Assembly: GCF_042242105.1 (NCBI RefSeq)
Contig: NC_092012.1
Span: forward strand, 98,501 to 162,500
Direction: 5' to 3'
Length of the DNA stretch: 64,000 nt
Origin: Pempheris klunzingeri
Taxonomy: Eukaryota > Chordata > Actinopteri > Acropomatiformes > Pempheridae
Shown: positions 43,758 through 54,745 of the stretch, piece by piece
Layout of the letters: each line of letters starts with the position of its first letter
Numbering within the stretch: the first letter of the stretch is position 1
Position numbers and translations under genes: made by a program
The notes under the pieces: model-generated
Database searches by the model: none
The model's input: only the letters and a program-made list of their open reading frames with translations
Told to the model about the DNA's origin: nothing

Positions 43758-44474
43758 TCAGGATTTGTCCTTTAACTCTTTCTAGAACTGCCTTTTTCCA
43801 TAGATGATGCAGAAAAATTGGTCCATGCATTTGTCACTTCTAGGTTGGACTATTGTAACTCATTATTATCAGGCCCAATAAGTCCTTAAAGACTCTCCAG
43901 CTGGTCCAGAACGCTGCTGCTCCTGTTCTGACCAGAACTAAGAGAAGAGACCATCTTTCTCCTGTACTGGCTTCTCTTCACTGGCTTCCAGTCAAATCTA
44001 GAATAGAGTTTAAAATCCTTCTCCTCACCTCCAAAGCTCTTAATGTTCAGGCTCCATCATATCTTAAAGAGCTCATAGTGCCGTACTACCCTACTAGAGC
44101 ACTGTGCTCCCAGACTGCAGGTCTACTGGTGGTTCCTAAAGTCCTCTAAAGTAGTGATGGAGCCAGAGCTTTCAGCTATCAGGCTCCTCTCCTGTGGAAC
44201 CTCCTTCCAGTCTGGGTTCGGGGGGCAGACACCCTCTCTACATTTAAGAGTGGACTAAAAACCTTCCTTAGTGATGAAGCCTATAGTTCAGGGCTGGATC
44301 AGGTCTTGGACCAGCCCCTAGTTATGCTGCTATAGGCTCAGACTGCCGGGGGACTCCCATGATGCACTGGGCTCCTCTCTCCTCCTCTTCCTCTCCATCC
44401 TGATGCTTCATGTCTCTTTTATGTCTGTTACTAACTTGGTATCTTCCCCGAAGCCTTTCTGTGCTTTTCTCCTC

Positions 44475-44895
44475 TCTCAGGTTCCTGTGGATCCTGGTCC
44501 TGGTTCTCTGGTTCCTGTGGATCCTGGTCCTGGCCCTGCTGTGGTTCTCTGGTTCCTGTGGATCCTGGTCCTGGTTCTCCTGCTGTGGTTCTCAGGTTCC
44601 TGTGGATCCTGGTCCTGGTTCTGCTGCTGTGGTTCTCTGGTTCCTGTGGATCCTGGTCCTGGTTCTCCTGCTGTGGTTCTCAGGTTCCTGTGGATCCTGG
44701 TCCTGGTTCTCCTGCTGTGGTTCTCTGGTTCCTGTGGATCCTGGTCCTGGTTCTGCTGTGGTTCTCTGGTTCCTGTGGATCCTGGTCCTGGTTCTCCTGC
44801 TGTGGTTCTCAGGTTCCTGTGGATCCTGGTCCTGGTCCTGCTGCTGTGGTTCTCTGGTTCCTGTGGATCCTGGTCCTGGTTCTCCTGCTGTGGAT
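44475..44895. repeat. 44-bp repeat inside the L2-like LINE
   Basis: Eight to nine units of a 44-mer starting GTTCCTGTGGATCCTGGTCC and ending in CTGCTGTGGTTCTC. Other copies of the LINE in this window carry about two (36930-37040), four to five (51655-51870) and two (57365-57455) units. It is open in several frames and gives Gly/Ser/Trp/Cys-rich artefact peptides. Confidence 0.93.
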
Positions 44896-45343
44896 CGTCA
44901 GCCACCGACACTCTTTACTGATATCAGTCCTGTTATTATTATTCACATATTAACTGTTGTCATTGTTACCATATTACTCACTATCAGTCACATTCCTATT
45001 GTCAGTACTATAGTCGCTGTTAGTATTTTAGTTGCTGTTGTGTGTCTCTCTCTCTCTTTCCAACCTCCACCCAACATGGACCCTGACAGATCTCCCGTTA
45101 AAGGGGAGTCCTCCCGTTAAAGGGGAGTTCTTCCGTTAAAGGGGAGTTCCTCCCGTTAAAGGGGAGTTCTTCCTCCACTGGGTCCTAATCTAATCTCTGA
45201 GCTGCTCTGTGGGGATTCTTGAATCCTTCCTGTTGAATTCCTGAATCTTTTGTCTCTGAATGAAAGAGTTTGTTCTGAGCTGCTCTTTATGGAAACAGTC
45301 TGAGAGAAACACTGCTGTGACCTGGAGCTGGAGAGAGAAACAC

Positions 45344-45378
<35 letters not shown>

Positions 45379-45608
45379 CTGATTGTATGTGTTTTGCAGA
45401 GGTTACTGCTCATAGAGAATCCAGAGTCGTACGTCATCCAGAACACAGACTGCAGGTCAGCAGCTGTCATCCTAAAGAATGCCTCCCATGATGCACTGGG
45501 CTCCTCCCTCCTCTTTCTCTCTCAGTTCAGTTCTGATCAGATCTGATCAGATCGGGGGGGTTCTTTAATAAAGTCATGAAATGATGAAAACAAGAAGGAA
45601 GAACCCAG

Positions 45609-45611
<3 letters not shown>

Positions 45612-45668
<57 letters not shown>

Positions 45669-45712
45669 TGTTAGTGTGTGTGTGTGTGTGTGTTAGTGTG
45701 TATCAGTGTGTG
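45612..45712. repeat. (GT)n microsatellite
   Basis: About 100 bp of (GT)n with GTTAGTG and ATCAG interruptions, directly preceding the next minisatellite. Between 45373 and 45611 there is a short extra scrap of the L2-like LINE (CCCATGATGCACTGGGCTCC near 45486) and the palindromic run GATCAGATCTGATC. Confidence 0.93.
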
Positions 45713-45713
45713 T

Positions 45714-46412
45714 GTCAGGTGTCTGTGGGACAGGTGTTGGACAGGTGTCTCTGGGACAGGTGTTGGACAGGTGTTGGACAGGTGTCTGTGGGACAGGTGT
45801 TGGACAGGTGTTGGACAGGTGTCTGTGGGACAGGTGTTGGACAGGTGTCTGTGGGACAGGTGTTGGACAGGTGTCTGTGGGACAGGTGTTGGACAGGTGT
45901 CTGTGGGACAGGTGTTGGACAGGTGTCTGTGGGACAGGTGTTGGACAGGTGTTGGACAGGTGTCTGTGGGACAGGTGTTGGACAGGTGTTGGACAGGTGT
46001 CTGTGGGACAGGTGTTGGACAGGTGTTGGACAGGTGTCTGTGGGACAGGTGTTGGACAGGTGTCTGTGGGACAGGTGTTGGACAGGTGTTGGACAGGTGT
46101 CTGTGGGACAGGTGTTGGACAGGTGTTGGACAGGTGTCTGTGGGACAGGTGTTGGACAGGTGTCTCTGGGACAGGTGTTGGACAGGTGTTGGACAGGTGT
46201 CTGTGGGACAAGTGTTGGACAGGTGTCTCTGGGACAGGTGTTGGACAGGTGTCTGTGGGACAGGTGTTGGACAGGTGTCTCTGGGACAGGTGTTGGACAG
46301 GTGTTGGACAGGTGTCTGTGGGACAGGTGTTGGACAGGTGTCTCTGGGACAGGTGTTGGACAGGTGTCTGTGGGACAGGTGTTGGACAGGTGTCTCTGGG
46401 ACAGGTGTTGGA
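45714..46412. repeat. Minisatellite (GGACAGGTGTCTGTGGGACAGGTGTT)n
   Basis: About 0.7 kb of two building blocks, TGGACAGGTGT and CTGTGGGACAGGTGT (or CTCTGGGACAGGTGT), in varying order. It lies between the duplicated LINE and the third chymotrypsinogen. Four or more frames stay open across it on both strands; none is credible as a gene. Confidence 0.95.
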
Positions 46413-46652
46413 CACTCTGCAGCACCCCCCTGTGGTTTCAGGGTTCAGACCGTGAACCAGGTGTGTGTCATCATTCACTAAGATCATTTATTGATCAAAA
46501 ACACAGCAAATAATGAGAGTGAGCTGGGAGCGCCCCCTGCTGACAGAAACACACTCAGCCAGTGATGTTCAGTGTTTTTATTATCATTCATGGGAGGGGG
46601 GGGGTCAGGGAGTCTGGGTTGCCCTGGCGATGGTGGTGTAGGCTCTGCGCGT

Positions 46653-48392
<1,740 letters not shown>

Positions 48393-48654
48393 GGTGACAA
48401 TGATGATGATGAGGGCCAAGCTGCTCTTTTATCCCCGGACCTGGCCGAGCCTCAGCCAATCAGAGCAGCCGGTGTCTTGTCCAGCTGCTTATCACACCTG
48501 AGGCGACAGCGGCATTCTCATGAGTTACACACCCCCACATCCTGCTTTCTGATTGGCTGAAGGTCAGTTGGACGATTGCAGCACAGATGGCCGTCAGCAC
48601 ACGTCGTCTTTTTCCCAACGGGTTAGGGTTAGGCTTTATTTTAAACAGAGTAGG

Positions 48655-49285
48655 AGATCTAAAAGGACTGACCCCCTAAACCTTAAACCCCATAAACCCT
48701 AAACTCCATAAACCCTAAACCCCCTAAACCTTAAACCCCCCAAACCCCATAAATCCCCTAAACCTTAAACCCCATACACCCTTAACCCCATAAACCTTAG
48801 ACCCCATAAACCCTAAACCCCCTAAGCCTAAACCCCCTAAACCTTAAACCCCCAAAACCTCAAACCCCATAAACCTTAAACCCCATAAACCCTTAACCCC
48901 ATAAACCTTAGACCCCATAAACCCTAAACCCCATAACCCTAAACCCCCTAAACCTTAAACCCCCAAAACCTCAAACCCCCTAAACCTTAAACCCCATAAA
49001 CCCTTATACCCATAAACCTTAAACCCCATAAACCCTTATACCCATAAACCTTAAACCCCATAAACCCTTAACCCCATAAACCTTAAACCCCATAAACCTT
49101 AAACCCCCTAAACCTCAAACACCCTAAACCTTAAACCACCTAAACCTTAAACCCCATAAACCATAAACCCGCTAAACCTTAAACCCCATAAACCGTTGAC
49201 CCCATAAACCTTAAACCACCTAAACCTTAAACCCCATAAACCCTAAATCCCCTAAACCTTAACCCCATAAACCCTAACCCATCAG
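48655..49285. repeat. Telomere-like degenerate array (CCCTAAACC / CCATAAACCTTAAA)
   Basis: About 0.63 kb of 7-15-bp units, all variants of AACCCCATAAACC, AACCCCCTAAACC and AAACCCTAAA, preceded at 48620 by GGTTAGGGTTAGGC. The core CCCTAAA resembles telomeric CCCTAA but the units are longer and variable, so I call it telomere-like, not telomeric. Confidence 0.85.
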
Positions 49286-49540
49286 GTGTGTGCTCATACA
49301 CACACCTGTAATACTGTTTTGTCTCAGTTGTCCTGTTTTCTGTGTGATTCTTTTTTTTCATGTCATTTTCTCCTAAAAATGTTTAATCATAAAATCTGAA
49401 GAATAAAACTATTACTAACTAAGACGTGTGAGTCGCTTCACTGAGATGTACACGGATCATGAATCATGTTTCTGATCACAGTCAATGATCTTTTATAGAT
49501 TCAGCAAACAGCTTTCAGGAGGGTTTGTCCTCTGTGTGTG

Positions 49541-49594
<54 letters not shown>

Positions 49595-50408
49595 AGAGAG
49601 AGAGAGAGAGAGAGAGAAAGTGTGAGTGTGTTTCTCTGTGTGTGTCCTGTTGACACACTGATAACACTGTGTCCACTCAGCAGGCTGTTGTGACTCCCTG
49701 AGGTTGTTTTGAGTGAACTGATCCTTTTTGGGGGCTGATAGTCAGATCTGGTCTGATCCAGAGTGAAATGATCTGAGGATCTCTGTCCTCTGTCCTCTGA
49801 GTTTGTATCCAGCTCCTTGCTAAACGTCCTCTCTGGTCTTTCGGGCTCATTTTTTCCTCAGTAATTTCCTTTCTTGTCTTTCAGGAAGTGAGATGAATGT
49901 GAGAGGAGGAGCTGATATTTCTCTGACAGCTCATTACTGGAATAAACTGTCTTTGTCTTGGTGACAGAAAATCTGATTTTAGGACTCAATGATTTCGACA
50001 AACAGAAGCAGAGTCGACATCAAACTTCAGAGCAGAACAGCACCACCTGCACTGAAACAGCAGGCGGCGCCCTCTGCTGGACACCCCGTGATTGTCCTCA
50101 TGTGACGGTGTTCACCAAGCTGCAGTGAGGCGACAGTCTGCAGCTGTTTGGAGACACACTACTGTAAAGTGATGGATTTCAGAAAAACAGTCTGCTTCGG
50201 TTAACGTTTGTTTGATGTCACCGTCCAGCAGCTTCAGTGCAGACAGACAGACAGACAGACAGACAGAAAACTAGGAGTGAAAGGCAGAGACCCCCCTGAA
50301 CCCCCCCAGCCTCAGCTGTCCATCTGAGGAAGAGGAGCTGAAGGCTCTGATGAAGACAAGGAGGAGGGACTTCCTGTCCCCAATAATCTTCCTCCTCCTC
50401 CTCCTCCT

Positions 50409-50445
<37 letters not shown>

Positions 50446-50640
50446 CACACTCAGAGCCATAAACATGTTATTGTATCTCTGATCTCATAAATCATCAGAC
50501 AGGAAATGAACTCTGTTGTCTGTAAACACGCCGACTGATCATGCCTGTCCTCTGCAACGCGTCTGCTCATAGATCTGCTTCGACCTGAACATCCCACAGT
50601 TACTACAGTTACTGTAAGTACTGCAGTAACCGTGGTTACT
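49286..50640. other. Intergenic region with simple repeats only
   Basis: No gene seen. It contains (GT)n at 49551-49590 followed by (GA)n to about 49616, a (CAGA)n run at 50240-50266 and (CCT)n plus (AC)n at 50390-50443. It lies between the third chymotrypsinogen and the nested LINEs. Confidence 0.6.
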
Positions 50641-50912
50641 GGCCTCGACCTTGTTCTGGCTGATGGTGTAGAAGCTGAACGGTTAACAGTTTTCCCCCAA
50701 AACTCTGTTCTGTCGGACCATCACCTGATAACTGCTGGTTTCTTCTTACTGGACTATGAACCATATGACAGAAAGGTCCTCACTAGATGCCTGTCTGAAA
50801 GTGCTGCTGCCAAACTTAAGGAGGTGATTCCTTCAGTACTTCAGCCAGTGCCATGTCTCCATACAATAGAAGACCCCCATGTGAATCTTAGCCCCTCCCC
50901 AATTGATTATAA
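50641..50912 (+). mobile_element. L2-like LINE fragment, endonuclease end
   Basis: An open frame reads TGLDLVLADGVEAERL ... VLSDHHLITAGF, the SDHHL being the C-terminal catalytic box of the APE-type endonuclease, and continues into the linker before the reverse transcriptase. It is the 5' part of the same LINE whose 3' end follows at 51155-51899 and 53949-54375. Confidence 0.7.
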
Positions 50913-51152
50913 GATAAGATAAGATGGACTTTATTGATCCCCCATCGGGGGAAATTTGCATTGCAGTTACAGCAGCAACAAAGACAGGGGCAAGATAGCA
51001 ATAGTAGAAAAAGAAAAAAAACTGATCAAATACATTAACAACATCAATGACAATAATTATTATTTACACAGAAAATATTGTAATAATGATAAATATTTAC
51101 ACTATGTACACCTTTCACTCTTAGAATCTGGTCGATACTGGATGTGATCAAT
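50913..51152 (-). mobile_element. Retroposon tail inserted in reverse orientation
   Basis: ATAAGATAAGATGGACTTTATTGATCCCCCATCGG starts a ~240-bp AT-rich segment. The reverse complement of this start matches the plus-oriented tail at 53875-53948 (GGGATCAATAAAGTTTATC). It interrupts the L2-like LINE between its endonuclease and RT regions. Exact end uncertain. (The quoted start is described here in part: TTTATTGATCCCCC is the diagnostic part.). Confidence 0.6.
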
Positions 51153-51899
51153 CAGTCTTTACTAACAGGCTACTTACCTCAGTCCTTCAAAGTGGCAGTA
51201 ATTAAACCGCTCCTGAAAAAGTCCACTCTTGATTCAGGTGTACTAGCCAACCGTACTGTACTACCCCACTAGAGCACTGTGCTCCCAGACTGCAGGTCTA
51301 CTGGTGGTTCCTAAAGTCCTCTAAAGTAGTGATGGAGCCAGAGCTTTCAGCTATCGGGCTCCTCTCCTGTGGAACCTCCTTCCAGTCTGGGTTCGGGGGG
51401 CAGACACCCTCTCTACATTTCAGAGTGGACTAAAAACCTTCCTTAGTGATGAAGCCTACAGTTCAGGACTGGATCAGGCCTTGGACCAGCCCCTAGTTAT
51501 GCTGCTATAGGCTCAGACTGCCGGGGGACTCCCATGATGCACTGGGCTCCTCTCTCCTCCTCTTCCTCTCCATCCTGATGCTTCATGTCTCTTTAATGTC
51601 TGTTACTAACTTGGTATCTTCCCCGGAGCCTTTCTGTGCTTTTCTCATCCCTCAGGTTCCTGTGGATCCTGGTCCTGGTTCTCCTGCTGTGGTTCTCTGG
51701 TTCCTGTGGATCCTGGTCCTGGTTCTCCAGCTGTGGTTCTCTCTTTCCTGTGGATCCTGGTCCTGGTTCTCCTGCTGTGGTTCTCTTGTTCCTGTGGATC
51801 CTGGTCCTGGTTCTGCTGCTGTGGTTCTCTGGTCCCTGTGGATCCTGGTCCTGGTTCTCCTGCTGTGGATCGTCAGCCACTGACACTTTTTACTGATAT

Positions 51900-52325
51900 T
51901 ATGGGTGTTCTGAGCGGGACAAGAACAGACTCAACAGACTGATAAAGAGAGCCAGCTCAGTCTGTGGCCGCCCCCTGGAGTCCATAGAGGTGGTGGGGGA
52001 GAGGAGGATTTTGGCCAAACTGTCCGCCATCATGGGCAACACCTCACACCCTCTGCATCAGACTGTGGGGGCCTTAAGCAGCTCTTTCAGTGAAGGACTC
52101 GTACACCCCAGGTGTAAGTAGGAGCGCCTCCACAGGTCCTGCAGTCAGACTGTTCAATGCTGCACTTTAACCTGCTGCACCAACTACAGTCACCATCACA
52201 ACAGTCTGACTGATGTTTTACTGATGTCACTGACACACTTTATTTCTCAACCAATCCATGGATGGCTCTTTATAATTAGTGTATTACTGTGCATATAATG
52301 TTTCTGTATATATTATGCGTATTTA
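51900..52325 (+). mobile_element. Rex1/CR1-like LINE, C-terminal tail fragment
   Basis: The translation includes KNRLNRLIKRASSVCGRPLE and VVGERRILAKLSAIM, matching the far C-terminal region of the LINE whose older relative sits at 21300-21990. It belongs to a different copy from the RT that follows, since the order is C-terminus first. Confidence 0.75.
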
Positions 52326-52335
52326 ATTTCTCTTT

Positions 52336-53870
52336 CATGTGCCAACGAGCTGGCTGATGTTCTCACCTCCATATTCAACCTTTCCCTCAGCCAGAACACC
52401 GTTCCCACCTGCGTCAAAACCACAACCATTGTCCGCCTTCCCAAGAAGAGCCCACCCACCTGTCTGAATGATTACAGGCCCGTAGCACTCACTCCAATCA
52501 TCATGAAGTGTTTTGAGAGAGTGGTGATGGCCCACATTCAGAGCAGCATGCCGGACCCCCTGGACCCCCTGCAGGATGCCTACCGGCCCAGCAGGTCCAC
52601 CTCAGACACCATCGCTGCTGCCGTCCATTATTCCCTCTCCCACCTGGACAACAAAGACTCCTACATCAGGATGCTCCTTGTTGACTACAGCTCTGCTTTC
52701 AACACGGTCATCCCCCACAAGCTGTCAACACTGGGTCTGCACCCCACCCTCTGTGACTGGCTCTTGGACTTTCTGACTGGCAGGCCCCAGTCAGTCAAGA
52801 CTGGTAACAGGACTTCAGCCAGCATCACCACAAACATTGGCACTACACAGGGATGTGTCCTCAGCCCCATCCTCTACACCCTGTTCACCTACGACTGTGT
52901 TGCCTCCCACAAGGACAACATCATCCTGAAGTTCGCGGACGACACCGCTGTGGTAGGACGCATCACTGGTGGGGGCGAAGCGGCCGACAGGAGGGAGGTG
53001 GCACGGTGTGAGGACAACAACCTCACCCTCAACACAGACAAGACGAAGGAGATGATAGTGGACATGAGGAGGGAGAGGAGACCTCATCGGCCACTGTTCA
53101 TCCAGGAGCTTGAAGTGGAAAGGGTGAGCAGCTACAAGTACCTAGGCGTCCACATCAGTGAGGACCTCACCTGGACACTCAACACCACACAGCTGGTTAA
53201 GAAGGCCCAGCAGCGGCTGGACTTCCTGAGGAGGCTAAGGAAGTTTGGCATGTCGACCAAGATCCTCAGCAACTTCTACAGCTGCACTGTTGAGAGCATC
53301 TTCACCAGCTGCATCACCGTGTGGTCCGGCAGCACTACTGCTATGGACCGCAGACGCCTGCAGAGAGTGGTGAAGACCACCAGGACTCCACTACCATCTC
53401 TGCAGAGCATCTACCACCGTAGAGTCCACAGGAGAGCTGCCTCCATCCTCAGGGACCCCACCCACCCCCAGCACGGACTGTTCACACTTCTACCCTCAGG
53501 CCGGAGATACAGAAGTGTGAAATGTAGAACCTCTAGACTGAAGAACTCTTTCTTTCCCACTGCCACCAGACTCCTAAACAGATAACAGGAGTCTAGAACC
53601 AACCATGGATTTCCTCAGATGTTACACGTGTAATTGCACACTTTTTTTGCACTATTCATTTTGCACAGTTTAGATTCTATTATATTTCTTTTCACATGCC
53701 GCCTTCTAAATTGCCTTTATTGCCTTTTATTTGTTTTATCTTTTTTTTTACTATTTATACTTAAATTGTTAGCCATTCATTGCAGACAGCAATGAAAGAA
53801 TTTCATTGTACATGGAAACATGTTTCCCTAATGTACACATGACAATAAACACTTTGAATTGAATTAACTG
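52336..53870 (+). mobile_element. Rex1/CR1-like LINE with uninterrupted reverse transcriptase
   Basis: An open frame runs from about 52341 ([17 protein letters not shown]) to TAA at 53583-53585, about 414 codons with no stop; the first internal ATG is at 52503. RT blocks: [20 protein letters not shown] (52469 on), [16 protein letters not shown] (palm A), [15 protein letters not shown], and the catalytic [10 protein letters not shown] near 52930. It ends with a 3' UTR and AATAAACACTTTGAATTGAA. The endonuclease half is missing, so it cannot move by itself. The intact frame argues for recent insertion. Confidence 0.88.
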
Positions 53871-53874
53871 TGTG

Positions 53875-53948
53875 CTTTATGTCTGTGTTTGAACTGCAAT
53901 AACAGGGAACTTTCCCCACTGTGGGATCAATAAAGTTTATCTTTATCT
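53875..53948 (+). mobile_element. Retroposon 3' tail
   Basis: TTGAACTGCAATAACAGGGA followed by GTGGGATCAATAAAGTTTAT is a LINE/SINE tail of the same family as the reverse-oriented piece at 50913-51152. It lies between the Rex1/CR1-like LINE and the resumed L2-like LINE. Confidence 0.6.
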
Positions 53949-54339
53949 TAGTCCTGTTATTATTATTCACATATTAACTATTGTCATTGTTACCATATTA
54001 CTAATTATTAGTCATATTCCTACTGTCAGCACTGTAGTTACTGTTAGTATTTTAGTTGCTGTTTGTTTTGTCTCTCTCTCACAGGAGTTCTCCCATTAAA
54101 GGGGAGCTCCTCCCGTTAAAGGGGAGTTCCTCCCGTTAAAGGGGAGTTCTTCCTCCACTGGGTCCTAATCTAATCTCTGAGCTGCTCTGTGGGGATTCTT
54201 GAATCCTTCCTGTTGAATTCCTGAATCTTTTGTCTCTGAATGAAAGAGTTTGTTCTGAGCTGCTCTTTATGGAAACAGTCTGAGAGAAACACTGCTGTGA
54301 ACTGGAGCTGGAGAGAGAAACACTGATTGATTGATTGAC

Positions 54340-54374
<35 letters not shown>

Positions 54375-54695
54375 GTAGTTACTGCAGTGGTTACTGTAGT
54401 AACTAGTTACTTCCTGTAGTCTCTATCCATTCCAGATGCCTCAGAGCCAGTAGACAGGAGAGCCATAACGTGTGTGTGTTATATCTTTATCATGAGACAT
54501 CATTTTGTTCTTCTTGCTGTTTGTTTGACAGAATCACGTGATGATGACGAAGAAGATGATGATGATGATGAAGAAACAGAAACTCTTCTGACAAGCAGGG
54601 AACTTCTTTTACTTTGAAAGGATCGTACAGGAAGCAGATGCCGTGTGTCCGGTAACTTGCCGTGTCCCGACAGTCAGCACAGTTTGATCCGGATC

Positions 54696-54719
54696 ATGGA
54701 TCCGGTCTCTCAGCTCTGA
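54696..54719 (+). other. galr1: Upstream ORF of galr1 (7 codons)
   Basis: ATGGATCCGGTCTCTCAGCT begins a seven-codon frame (MDPVSQL) ending in TGA at 54717-54719, out of frame with and 26 bp before the receptor start. It would lie in the leader of any transcript starting upstream of 54690; the transcription start itself is not visible. Confidence 0.5.
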
Positions 54720-54745
54720 CCCTCCGGCCCCCCCGGAGCTCCATT

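Larger units (their letters stand above)
39378..45372. repeat. Segmental duplication, copy 2
   Basis: Second copy of 31725-37625. It starts with an orphan agrp 3' end (poly(A) signal AATAAA at 39431-39436, lacking a 9-bp piece present in copy 1), then chymotrypsinogen copy B and the L2-like LINE. It differs by a shorter intron minisatellite, a SINE insertion in the LINE, several LINE deletions and a larger LINE-internal repeat. Confidence 0.93.
42838..45372 (+). mobile_element. L2-like LINE, 5'-truncated, copy 2, with SINE insertion
   Basis: Homologue of 35500-37625 sharing its 5' junction (TTTTCCATATTTTC) and its stop after TLSCFKSY. It is interrupted at 43484-43757 by a SINE, has lost segments around 43380-43400 and 43770-43800, and has gained units of the 44-bp repeat at 44475-44895. 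It ends in (TGAT)n near 45345-45372. Confidence 0.88.
51155..54375 (+). mobile_element. L2-like LINE with internal deletion, split by a second LINE
   Basis: It begins in the linker (NQSLLTGYLPQSF, VIKPLLKKS), jumps near 51245 to the C-terminal coding region (most of the RT is deleted), carries four to five 44-bp units (51655-51870) and stops after TTTTTACTGATAT at 51899. The expected continuation AGTCCTGTTATTATTATTC resumes at 53949 and runs to (TGAT)n at about 54325-54375. The 2.05 kb between is foreign (two pieces of another LINE family and a retroposon tail). Confidence 0.85.

Noticed and set aside
45668-46513. Five overlapping frames of 230-280 codons
   Set aside because: Artefacts of the GGACAGGTGT minisatellite.
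54662-54745. Earlier GTG start for galr1 adding 28 residues
   Set aside because: Vertebrate translation rarely starts at GTG, and the ATG at 54746 gives an N-terminus of normal length with glycosylation sites.
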